DNA of 6,292 nucleotides from JASFUX01 sp050050115 (GTDB lineage: Bacteria > Pseudomonadota > Alphaproteobacteria > Caulobacterales > Maricaulaceae): the NCBI GenBank assembly GCA_050050115.1, contig JASFUX010000206.1, positions 1-6,292 of the forward strand, read 5' to 3'. The notes beneath the pieces are model-generated. The model did no database searches and was not told the origin of the DNA. It was given only the letters and a program-made list of their open reading frames with translations. Position 1 is the first letter of the stretch. Each line of letters starts with the position of its first letter. Positions 1 through 5,681 of the stretch are shown one piece after another. A program made the position numbers and the translations under genes.

Positions 1-236
1 GCACCTTGGCCTACACCGTGCCGCCGGAGTCGCTGCGCTTTCAGCGCCGCTCGGGGGACTACTTCGTGCAGAAGGGCCTCGGCGAGACCGACATCTCCTT
101 CAGCCAGTTCGGCGGCGACTATCTCATTCAGTTCATCTGTCACGAATACACCGAGACCGAGGGCGGCTGCGTCACCGACGCCGAAGCGGTGGCGATGCTC
201 AACCGCATGGTGCCCTTGGGCGGGGGGATCCAATGA
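1..236 (+). CDS. 3' end of an unrecognised protein, paralogue of the next gene's C-terminal domain
   Basis: The left edge of the window cuts this gene. The open frame (codons from position 3) runs without a break to the TGA at 234-236, giving 77 visible residues. The TTG at position 6 is unlikely to be the true start, because similarity to the next gene begins at the very first visible residues (TLAYTVPP here, TRVYATPPP there). The matching C-terminal blocks are an FGxDY motif (visible residues 36-40), two cysteines (46 and 56) and a terminal VPLGGGIQ. The cysteine pair is spaced almost as in the neighbour, so a disulfide in an exported protein is plausible. The stop overlaps the next start in an ATGA, which implies one transcript and translational coupling. 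I do not recognise the family. If it resembles its neighbour throughout, the missing N-terminus should carry a signal peptide, but this cannot be seen here. Confidence 0.85.
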   Translation, partial: TLAYTVPPESLRFQRRSGDYFVQKGLGETDISFSQFGGDYLIQFICHEYTETEGGCVTDAEAVAMLNRMVPLGGGIQ

Positions 237-904
237 CCACGGCGCGGGGCCTGCTGGCCCCCTCGATTATCGCGCTGATGGCCGCGGGCCTCGCGGTCGG
301 CGCGTGTGAACGGCTCCGCCCGGCGCCGGACGAGCCGGGCGTTTTCGAGCGCATGTCGGAAAACGACGCATCGCGCGTGGTCATAGATCGCACCGACGGC
401 CAACGCACGGACGAAGGCGATCCCACGCCAAGCACCGGGACGCGCACGATCACGCCGCCGGCGACGGCCGAGGTCGCTTCCGCAGCGGGACGGTTGTTCC
501 CCGGCGATCTGGCCGAGCGCTTCGCCGGCGCACCGGTGCCGGTGCTCGCGCCGGGGGCGATCTCGCCCGAGCAGGCCCGCCGCTTCGCCGAGACCTTCCG
601 GCCGACGCCGGACGGCTTCTTCGCCCGCATCGGTTATGACGCCTACGATGTGGTGGTGAACGGCACGCGGGTCTATGCGACCCCGCCGCCAGCGGCCGAG
701 CCGATCACGGCGCGGCGGATGAGCGATCTCAAGGTGTCGGAGTCTGAGACCGGGCTTTCGGTCACTTTCAGCATGTTTGGCGCGGACTATTCGCTCGACT
801 TCGTCTGCCGCGGCGCGGGCGAAGAAGAGAGCGCGGACTGCGTCGGGGAAGAAGCGGCGGCCGAGATTGCGCGCAATCTCGTGCCGGTCGGAGGAGGGCA
901 GTGA
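233..904 (+). CDS. Putative lipoprotein with a duplicated unknown C-terminal domain
   Basis: This 223-residue protein has a typical lipoprotein N-terminus: a basic start, a hydrophobic segment (about residues 7-24) and a lipobox ending VGAC, so Cys25 would be the lipidated residue. Residue +2 is Glu rather than Asp, so outer-membrane sorting is possible (inference). Residues about 26-95 are rich in Pro, Thr, Glu and Ala and look like a flexible linker. Residues about 97-150 contain PVPVLAPG and a GTRVY motif. Residues about 145-223 match the C-terminus of the preceding gene, with FGADY (182-186), Cys192, Cys203 and a VPVGGGQ tail. The ATG at 233 overlaps the upstream TGA and follows a GGGGGGA run at 222-228, a usable ribosome site. 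The TGA overlaps the next ATG. I do not recognise the domain. An accessory or partner role to the downstream peptidase is inferred from coupling alone. Confidence 0.88.
   Translation: MTTARGLLAPSIIALMAAGLAVGACERLRPAPDEPGVFERMSENDASRVVIDRTDGQRTDEGDPTPSTGTRTITPPATAEVASAAGRLFPGDLAERFAGAPVPVLAPGAISPEQARRFAETFRPTPDGFFARIGYDAYDVVVNGTRVYATPPPAAEPITARRMSDLKVSESETGLSVTFSMFGADYSLDFVCRGAGEEESADCVGEEAAAEIARNLVPVGGGQ
890..898 (+). promoter_or_regulatory. Shine-Dalgarno site deciding the start of the M23 gene
   Basis: GGAGGAGGG lies inside the last codons of the upstream lipoprotein gene. It is 5 nt before the ATG at 904 and only 2 nt before the in-frame GTG at 901. The spacing favours ATG 904, which also makes the classic TGATG stop-start overlap at 902-906. 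The purine run codes for GGG near the C-terminus of the upstream protein, so the conserved glycine tail and the ribosome site share the same bases. Confidence 0.75.
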
Positions 905-1701
905 TGGTCAGCAAGGCTCGGATCACTTTTGGAACGATTGTGAGCGCGATTGCCGGGCTCGGGCTCGCGGCGTGCGAGATCGACGATGGCGGCTCGAGCG
1001 CGCCGCCGCCGGGACAGGTCGCGCAAGGCTTCACCTACTACGGCCCGGGCGACCTTCAGTCCGGCTCGGGGACAGGCGTTGAGGACCGCACGGTCTATGC
1101 GCCCGGGATACGCTTTCCGATCGCGTCCCACCCGACCTATCTGAACTCCCAGGTTTGGGGCTTCGGCGGCGGCCAGGGCGAGGCCGGCGCGGGTTGGTGC
1201 GACGCGCGCAACTATCAGATGCCCTGGCGCGACAACTTCTGCGAAACCCGCTCGGGCGCCGACCGCGAGACCTTGAATTGCCCCTCGCGCGCCGTGCACC
1301 AAGGCCAGGACATTCGCGCCGGCTCGAGCGATCTGTGCAACTCGATGCGGGTGAAGAACGCGTCGGATCGCACCGACATTCCCGTCGTGGCGACCGAGGA
1401 CGGCTACATTTCCTACATCGGAACGTACACGGTCAATTTGCGCGCCGGCGAGCGGATCTATCGCTACATGCATATGAACATGTCGGCGTTGCAGGTGTCC
1501 GAAGGTGATCCGATCTCGGCTGGAGAGACGATCGGCTACCTGTCGAACGACTTCGGCGGCACGGCGACGACGCTGCATCTGCACATGGAGCTCAAGCAGA
1601 ACATCGACGGCGTCGGCTGGACCTGGGTGTCGCCCTACATGTCGCTCGTGCGCGCCTACGAGCGCCGCGAGAATGGCGTCGGCGTCGAGGTGACGGACTA
1701 A
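904..1701 (+). CDS. M23-family (LytM-type) zinc metallopeptidase lipoprotein
   Basis: This 265-residue protein is a likely peptidoglycan endopeptidase or LytM-type regulator anchored in the envelope. Residues 1-23 form a lipoprotein signal ending LAAC, so Cys24 would be lipidated. The M23 domain covers about residues 130-250. HQGQD (His132, Asp136) matches the HxxxD zinc motif, and HLH (His225, His227) matches the HxH motif. YMHMN (His190) matches the conserved third histidine region, and the VATEDGYI and GDPISAGETIGYLS stretches are typical M23 core strands. All residues expected for zinc binding and catalysis are present, so it need not be a degenerate LytM factor. Residues about 65-130 before the core are unusual. 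Four cysteines (99, 113, 126, 145) flank the HxxxD site and could form two disulfides. It is the last gene of the operon, and a terminator begins about 35 nt after the TAA. The substrate is not shown by the sequence. Confidence 0.9.
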   Translation: MVSKARITFGTIVSAIAGLGLAACEIDDGGSSAPPPGQVAQGFTYYGPGDLQSGSGTGVEDRTVYAPGIRFPIASHPTYLNSQVWGFGGGQGEAGAGWCDARNYQMPWRDNFCETRSGADRETLNCPSRAVHQGQDIRAGSSDLCNSMRVKNASDRTDIPVVATEDGYISYIGTYTVNLRAGERIYRYMHMNMSALQVSEGDPISAGETIGYLSNDFGGTATTLHLHMELKQNIDGVGWTWVSPYMSLVRAYERRENGVGVEVTD

Positions 1702-1735
1702 GCGCGCCGTCGACGAGAGACTGAGAACGAACAAG

Positions 1736-1766
1736 AACGTCCCGGGCGTCGCTCGGGACGTTTTTT
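1736..1766 (+). terminator. Intrinsic terminator, probably bidirectional
   Basis: A perfect 9-bp stem, AACGTCCCG (1736-1744) with CGGGACGTT (1754-1762), has a 9-nt loop and runs into six T residues (1761-1766). An A-rich lead (GAACAAGAA) precedes it, so the minus strand also ends its stem in a fairly T-rich stretch (CTTGTTCGTTCTC). It sits between the convergent M23 and methyltransferase genes, where one hairpin serving both directions makes sense. The plus-direction call is strong; minus-direction use is inferred. Confidence 0.9.
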
Positions 1767-1815
1767 GGGCGCTGGTCGAAACTGAGTTGCTTGGCGGCAC
1801 GCCGTCAGCTGGCGG

Positions 1816-2595
1816 CTACTCCGCCGCCGTCAGATGGGCCGCGGCGTCCGTTTCTTGCGCCCTGACCACGAGCGCCGTGCCCGCAACGTCGGGCCAGACC
1901 ATCGGGCGGATTCCGCGCGGCAGGAAATACTCGTCCACGGCTTTGCGCGCGCCGGCAAAGCCTGGATTGAGGTAATCGTGGATCATGATCAGGCCGCCGG
2001 GCGTCATCTTCGGCCAAAATAGCTCCAGGCCGGCCTTGATGGGCGCATAGAGATCCGGATCGAGCAGCACGAAACGCCAGACGCGATCCCCGAGGCCTTT
2101 AAAGGTGTCGGGAAAGAAGCCCTTGCGCAGCACGAGATTGTCGTCCGCCGCGCCGCCGGTGATCGCTTGGCGAACTTTTTCGAGCGACGTATCGGTGAAC
2201 TGTTGCCGCACCCCGTCGTCCTCGGCCTTCATGTCGCGGTCGTCAAAGCCTTCGAACGTGTCGAAGCAGAAATACTTCGCCGCCGGAGTCATCCGTTTAA
2301 AGATCATGCGGCCGAAATTGCCTTGGTAGGTTCCGACCTCGGCGTAGTCCCCCTCCGGCAGGTCCTTTACGAAATCGAGCACGACTTGCGCTTGGAGAGC
2401 TCGATTGCCGTCGCGGAGGTGCGGCCAGTTGTGTCCGCGGTTGTACGCTCCGATCTCTTTGGCGAGATCGCGTTCGGCGCAATAGGGAAACATCTGCACG
2501 TAGTAGCCGCGCGGCAGCAGAAATTCGCACGCCGAAATCCACAGAGATGCGAGCCGACGCTTTAAGGTCCAGATCTTCTGGCGAAATGTGCTCAT
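1816..2595 (-). CDS. TylF/MycF-family SAM-dependent O-methyltransferase
   Basis: This 259-residue protein is close to the usual size of TylF-type (macrocin O-methyltransferase) enzymes, which move a methyl from S-adenosylmethionine to a sugar or other small-molecule hydroxyl with a bound metal. A SAM-binding motif I, EVGTYQGNFGR, lies at residues 86-96. The acidic strand FDTFEGF is at 111-117, a GFFPDTF block at 159-165, the metal-site DPDLY (Asp179, Asp181) at 179-183, PGGLIMIHDY (Asp207) at 199-208 and a GARKAVDEYF helix at 215-224. Residues 1-40 are basic and hydrophobic (RQKIW, LKRRL, FLLPRGYY), perhaps contacting membrane. The ATG at 2595 was chosen because family-like sequence starts there. 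An in-frame ATG at 2652 and a longer 293-residue reading exist but add Arg/Asp-rich residues of no recognised type. The ribosome site is weak (GGGG). No sugar or polyketide genes adjoin it, so the substrate is unknown. Confidence 0.85.
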   Translation of the reverse strand: MSTFRQKIWTLKRRLASLWISACEFLLPRGYYVQMFPYCAERDLAKEIGAYNRGHNWPHLRDGNRALQAQVVLDFVKDLPEGDYAEVGTYQGNFGRMIFKRMTPAAKYFCFDTFEGFDDRDMKAEDDGVRQQFTDTSLEKVRQAITGGAADDNLVLRKGFFPDTFKGLGDRVWRFVLLDPDLYAPIKAGLELFWPKMTPGGLIMIHDYLNPGFAGARKAVDEYFLPRGIRPMVWPDVAGTALVVRAQETDAAAHLTAAE

Positions 2596-2727
2596 CGCCA
2601 CGCCCCGAGTGTCCCCAACCTCAGTATCAAGAGGACGCCTGTCGCCCTGCATGACGACGCGAGTATCGCTCCTTCGAACCGCGCTCGAACAGCTCATTCA
2701 ATCTATGCGGGAGAGTTTCTCGTTATC

Positions 2728-2786
2728 CGCGCAACGTCGAGCGCTGGACGTTGTGCGCAAAGGGCGTCGTCGACCGTCTTTGTGCG
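2728..2786 (-). other. Two overlapping, mutually exclusive hairpins after the sugar dehydrogenase gene
   Basis: Just past the TAA of the dehydrogenase gene (reading the minus strand) lie two possible stems that share bases 2754-2757. One pairs 2728-2738 with 2747-2757 (11 bp with one G-T). The other pairs 2754-2762 with 2778-2786 (9 bp including two G-T wobbles, 15-nt loop). Neither is followed by a T-run on the minus strand, so this is not a canonical intrinsic terminator. It could end or stabilise the dehydrogenase mRNA, or act in the leader of the methyltransferase downstream on the same strand. The rest of the 2596-2788 gap shows no gene and no convincing promoter. Confidence 0.4.
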
Positions 2787-2788
2787 GT

Positions 2789-3943
2789 TTAGTCCGCCGG
2801 TCGCAATCTCAGCACGCGTCCTGCACCGTTGTCCGTCAGCAGATAGACGAAACCGTCCGGCCCCGTGGCGACGTCGCGGATGCGCTCGCCGAAGTCGTCG
2901 AGCAGGATCTCGTGGCCGATGATCTGCTCGCCTTCGACCTCAAAGCGCGCCAGCTGCGTGCCCGCAAGTCCGCCCGCGAAGACGTCGCCGTCCCAGCGCG
3001 GGAACGCCTCGCCCTCGTAGTAGGTCATCCCCGAGGGGGCGATCGAAGGCTGCCAGTACCAGATCGGCAGGGCCATGCCCTCCATCTCCTGGTGATCCGA
3101 GATCGGCTGGCCGTTGTAATTGATGCCGTAGGTGATCTCCGGCCAACCGTGATTGACGCCGGGCCGCACGATGTTGATTTCATCGCCCCCGCGCGCGCCG
3201 TGCTCATGCGTCCAAAGCGCGCCGGTCTCGGGATGCACGAAAGCGCCCTGCTGGTTGCGATGGCCGTAGGACCAGACGTCCGGCCGTCCGCCTTCGCCGT
3301 CCGCAAACGGATTGTCGTCCGGGATCGAGCCGTCAGGATTGATCCGCACGACCGTGCCGAAGTGGTTGTGCGGGTCTTGCGCCTGATCGCTGTGCCGCTG
3401 GCGCTCGCCCAAGGTGATGAACAGCTTGCCGTCGTGGTCCCAGACCAGCCGGCCGCCGAAGTGGCCGCCGGTGCTCGCGACTGAGTCCGCCGTCCAGATC
3501 ACCTCGACATCGGTGAGCGCCGCGCCGTCGAAGCGGGCGCGGGCGACTTCGTCATATGACGCGTTCGGCTCGCCTGTGACGTAGCAGAAGTAGATCAGCC
3601 CGTTCTCGGCGAAGTTCGGATCGAGCGTGATCCCGAGCATGCCGCCCTGATTGCGCGCGACCACGTCGCGGCCGTGATCGAGCGGGTCGGAAAGGGCGCC
3701 GTCCGGCGAGAGGATGCGGATCCGACCCGGCCGCTCGGTGACCAGCGCCCGTCCGTCCGGCAGGAAGGCGATGCTCCAGGGAAACTCGAGCCCTTCGGCG
3801 ACGGTTTCGACGACGAAGTCGGCCTGAAAGCTCTCGACCTCGGCGACGACATCGCCCGGATCGGCGCAGGCGGCGCCGGGGATAAGAAGGCTCGCGCCGA
3901 GGAGGCAAGCTCTGAGGCCGGCGCGCGAAACGGAGCGGTGCAT
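2789..3943 (-). CDS. Exported PQQ-dependent aldose sugar dehydrogenase (YliI/Asd type)
   Basis: This 384-residue protein is close in length to soluble aldose sugar dehydrogenases such as E. coli YliI. These six-bladed beta-propellers oxidise aldose sugars in the periplasm using pyrroloquinoline quinone and calcium. A signal peptide ends near residue 27 (GAACA before DPG). Cys26 could be read as a lipobox cysteine, but the -3 residue is poor for that. Family signatures appear in order: WSIAFLPDG (56-64), TERPGRI (69-75), GGMLGITLDP (100-109), GGHFGGRL (159-166) with His161 at the expected catalytic-base position, GHRNQQG (227-233), HEHGARGGDEIN (246-257), NHGWPEITYG (264-273) and PSGMTYYEG (303-311). 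The ATG follows an excellent ribosome site. The GHRNPQG motif common in the family has Gln for Pro. No PQQ biosynthesis genes are in the window, so cofactor supply and the true substrate are open. Confidence 0.92.
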   Translation of the reverse strand: MHRSVSRAGLRACLLGASLLIPGAACADPGDVVAEVESFQADFVVETVAEGLEFPWSIAFLPDGRALVTERPGRIRILSPDGALSDPLDHGRDVVARNQGGMLGITLDPNFAENGLIYFCYVTGEPNASYDEVARARFDGAALTDVEVIWTADSVASTGGHFGGRLVWDHDGKLFITLGERQRHSDQAQDPHNHFGTVVRINPDGSIPDDNPFADGEGGRPDVWSYGHRNQQGAFVHPETGALWTHEHGARGGDEINIVRPGVNHGWPEITYGINYNGQPISDHQEMEGMALPIWYWQPSIAPSGMTYYEGEAFPRWDGDVFAGGLAGTQLARFEVEGEQIIGHEILLDDFGERIRDVATGPDGFVYLLTDNGAGRVLRLRPAD

Positions 3944-3948
3944 CGGGT

Positions 3949-3957
3949 CTCCTCCTC
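3949..3957 (-). promoter_or_regulatory. Shine-Dalgarno site of the sugar dehydrogenase gene
   Basis: On the minus strand GAGGAGGAG is followed by ACCCG and then the ATG at 3943-3941. The match to the anti-Shine-Dalgarno sequence and the 5-nt spacing fix the start and put a complete signal peptide at the N-terminus. Confidence 0.75.
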
Positions 3958-4009
3958 ATGATGCGAGGTGGCTGTTGCAAGCCCCCGAGCTTATCGGCCT
4001 GCGGCGTCC

Positions 4010-4048
4010 GCGCCCAGGCGTTCGCGGAGTTGTGATCGCGTCCAGGCG
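4010..4048. repeat. Pair of near-identical 11-bp direct repeats upstream of the sugar dehydrogenase gene
   Basis: GCGCCCAGGCG (4010-4020) and GCGTCCAGGCG (4038-4048) match at 10 of 11 positions and start 28 bp apart. They lie about 67-105 bp before the dehydrogenase start, within the 178-bp gap to rmuC. They could be operator half-sites on nearly the same helical face, but in GC-rich DNA such matches also arise by chance. Confidence 0.25.
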
Positions 4049-4076
4049 GGAACTCGACCCTCGTGCAGCGAGCCGA

Positions 4077-4091
4077 GCCTCAGTATGAGGC
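4077..4091 (-). other. Short hairpin after rmuC, possible terminator without a T-tract
   Basis: GCCTCA (4077-4082) and TGAGGC (4086-4091) form a perfect 6-bp stem with a 3-nt loop about 30 nt past the rmuC stop. An outer CCGAG/CTCGG pair can extend the structure. No T-run follows on the minus strand, so a terminator role is only suggested by position. Confidence 0.3.
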
Positions 4092-4121
4092 GCAGTTTCC
4101 GACTCGGGGAAGGGCGGCCGT

Positions 4122-5294
4122 CTACTCCACTACGCTCAACCGCTTGGGCTGGGCCGCGGGCGCGAGCTCGACGTCGCCGTCCTCGAGCTCGGCTTCGATG
4201 ATCCGGTCGGAGCGGTTCTTGACCTTTTCGGTCGAGATGCGGATCTGCCGGACGTCCTCGCTGGCCTGATCGAAGTGGCGCTGCAGCTTGCCGACCCGAT
4301 CGTCGAGCCGAACGACGTCCTCGCCCAGAAGAGCCACCTCTTTCTGGATGACGTGCGCCTGCTCGCGCATTTGCGCGTCGCGCATCACCGCGCGCATGGT
4401 GTGCAGCGTCGCCATGAAGGTGGTGGGCGAGACGATCATCACCCGCGCCTTGAAGCCCGCCTCGACGACGTCGGGAAACTCCGCATGCAGCGTGGCGTAG
4501 ACCGCCTCGCTCGGCAGGAACATCAGCGCAGTGTCGGCAGTCTCGCCGGGGATCAGGTATTTCGAAGCGATGTCCTTGACGTGCTTGATCACCGCCGCCT
4601 TGAAACCGCGCGCCGCAGTGTCGCGGCTCGCCTGGTCTTCGGCCTCGGCGTAGGCGCGCCAATCCTCGAGCGGGAACTTGGCGTCCACCGCCACGGGCCC
4701 GGGCGGATTGGGCAGGATGATCAGACAGTCGACGCGGGAGTCGTTCGAGAGCTTGACCTGAAAGTCGTAGGACTTCGGCGGCATGAAGTTGGCGACGATG
4801 TCGGCCATCTGGATCTCGCCGAAAGCGCCGCGGCTTTGCTTGTTCGAGAGCAGCGCCTGCAGCCCGGAGACCTCGCCCGACAGGGTCTCGATGTTCTTCT
4901 GCGCCTGATCGATCAGCGACAGGCGCTCGTAGAGCTTGGTCAGGGAGTCCGAGGTGCGCTTGTGGGACTCGTTCAGGCCCTCGCCGAGGCGCTTGGCCAC
5001 CGACTCCAGCCGCTCGTCGACCGTCTTGCGCAGGGTGTCGTGGCTGTTGGTCGAGGTCTGGGCGAGCGCCGCCAGCCGCGCTTCAAGCGCCGTGTTGGCT
5101 TCGGCGATCTGCGCCAGTTGCGCTTCGAGCGCGGCGTTCGCGGGTGGCTCCTCGCGCCGCTCGGCGTACATCCGCCTGAGCAGGATCGCGCCGAGGACGA
5201 CCGCGGCGACGATCGGCAAGGTTTCGAGCAGGGTGAGGTCCGCGCCGCCGATCTCCAGCACGCGCAAGGACCAAATGTTCACCGATTGTTCCAT
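4122..5294 (-). CDS. rmuC: DNA recombination protein RmuC
   Basis: This 390-residue protein has the standard RmuC layout. One N-terminal membrane segment lies at about residues 22-39 and is followed by a basic stretch. A long coiled coil of Ala, Glu, Leu and Gln heptads covers about 53-150, and the RmuC core covers about 150-330. Strong family blocks are NKQSRGAFGEIQ (151-162), SRVDCLIILPNPPGPVAVDAK (186-206), KYLIPGETADTALMFLPSEAVYA (245-267) and VSPTTFMATLHTMRAVMRDAQMRE (288-311). Glu160, Asp189, Asp204 and Lys206 fit the PD-(D/E)XK-like nuclease site proposed for the family. In E. coli, loss of RmuC alters recombination at inverted repeats; its biochemical job is not settled. The first ATG is used because it places a membrane segment at the usual position, although no clear ribosome site precedes it. 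It is divergent from the small membrane-protein gene and appears to be its own unit. Confidence 0.95.
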   Translation of the reverse strand: MEQSVNIWSLRVLEIGGADLTLLETLPIVAAVVLGAILLRRMYAERREEPPANAALEAQLAQIAEANTALEARLAALAQTSTNSHDTLRKTVDERLESVAKRLGEGLNESHKRTSDSLTKLYERLSLIDQAQKNIETLSGEVSGLQALLSNKQSRGAFGEIQMADIVANFMPPKSYDFQVKLSNDSRVDCLIILPNPPGPVAVDAKFPLEDWRAYAEAEDQASRDTAARGFKAAVIKHVKDIASKYLIPGETADTALMFLPSEAVYATLHAEFPDVVEAGFKARVMIVSPTTFMATLHTMRAVMRDAQMREQAHVIQKEVALLGEDVVRLDDRVGKLQRHFDQASEDVRQIRISTEKVKNRSDRIIEAELEDGDVELAPAAQPKRLSVVE

Positions 5295-5414
5295 GGCGGA
5301 AACATAAGCGAGATTCGGCCGGGCGTCGAGAGGGGGCGGTCACGCCGGCCTGGAGGAGGCCGCTCGGGACGGAATAATCCCTGCCGCGCGCGCGTTGAGC
5401 GGGTCTGACGAGCC

Positions 5415-5420
5415 GAGGAG
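5415..5420 (+). promoter_or_regulatory. Shine-Dalgarno site selecting a GTG start
   Basis: GAGGAG is 9 nt before the GTG at 5430. No comparable site precedes the later in-frame ATG codons at 5466 and 5478, so this site argues for the GTG start of the small membrane protein. The 135-bp gap between this gene and divergent rmuC shows no convincing -35/-10 pair, though both promoters should lie there. Confidence 0.65.
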
Positions 5421-5429
5421 CATTCCACC

Positions 5430-5681
5430 GTGAGCGATGCGAGCTGCGAAAATCCACGCCCGGCCATGAGCCGCCCCATGAGCCGTCGGCGCTTCGTGAT
5501 CATCTACGGCGTCCTGGGCTGGGGCCTCGGCGGGGCTGTGCTGTGGAGCCTCATGTTCTCGTTCACGACTTCTGCGCCGTGGTGGACCTATACGATCCCC
5601 GCTGTGATCGGGTTTCCGGCCGGCGGCGTCCTCTGGGGCCTGATCATGTGGCGCGTGCGCGTCTGGCTTCAGTCGCTCTGA
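5430..5681 (+). CDS. Small protein with two predicted membrane segments
   Basis: This 83-residue protein starts at a GTG with a good ribosome site. An Arg-rich N-terminal part (MSRPMSRRRF, residues 13-22) is followed by two hydrophobic helices at about 22-45 and 54-76. They are separated by a short polar turn containing TTSAPWWTY. Each helix has glycine-rich faces (GWGLGGAVLW; GFPAGGVLWG) suited to close helix packing. The positive residues before helix 1 and after helix 2 (WRVRVW) suggest a hairpin with both ends in the cytoplasm by the positive-inside rule. I recognise no family or function. It is real rather than a shadow because the opposite strand has no gene here, the ribosome site is good and the hydrophobic pattern is coherent. 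ATG 5466 is the alternative start and would keep both helices. Confidence 0.75.
   Translation: MSDASCENPRPAMSRPMSRRRFVIIYGVLGWGLGGAVLWSLMFSFTTSAPWWTYTIPAVIGFPAGGVLWGLIMWRVRVWLQSL

Noticed and set aside
787..1800. Open minus-strand frame of 337 codons opposite the M23 gene
   Set aside because: It is a shadow of GC-rich coding: Arg/Ala/Val-rich, no recognisable motif, and it crosses the terminator. The opposite strand has clear lipoprotein and zinc-peptidase motifs.
1801..1816. Near-palindrome GCCGTCAGCTGGCGGC at the methyltransferase stop
   Set aside because: It is mostly coincidental around a CAGCTG core. The nearby 1736-1766 hairpin is a far better transcription end.
2619..2627. CCTCAGTAT shared with 4078-4086
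   Set aside because: A 9-base match is expected many times by chance in a window of this size, and the flanks do not extend it.
2596..2697. N-terminal extension of the methyltransferase to 293 residues
   Set aside because: The extra 34 residues are Arg/Asp-rich with no family resemblance. The AAGGAG at about 2670 is too far from any in-frame start. The ATG at 2595 gives a normal family length.
2588..3484. Open plus-strand frame of 298 codons opposite the sugar dehydrogenase and the methyltransferase start
   Set aside because: It spans two real minus-strand genes and the gap between them, and it lacks family motifs and a ribosome site.
3944..4121. Possible tRNA or small RNA gene in the rmuC-dehydrogenase gap
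   Set aside because: No cloverleaf arms or TTCGA-type T-loop with matching stems could be assembled, and no T-run terminator is present.
4275..5408. Open plus-strand frame of 377 codons opposite rmuC
   Set aside because: Codon composition mirrors the rmuC gene. The translation is Arg/Leu/Val/Gly-rich with no domain, while rmuC on the other strand matches its family throughout.
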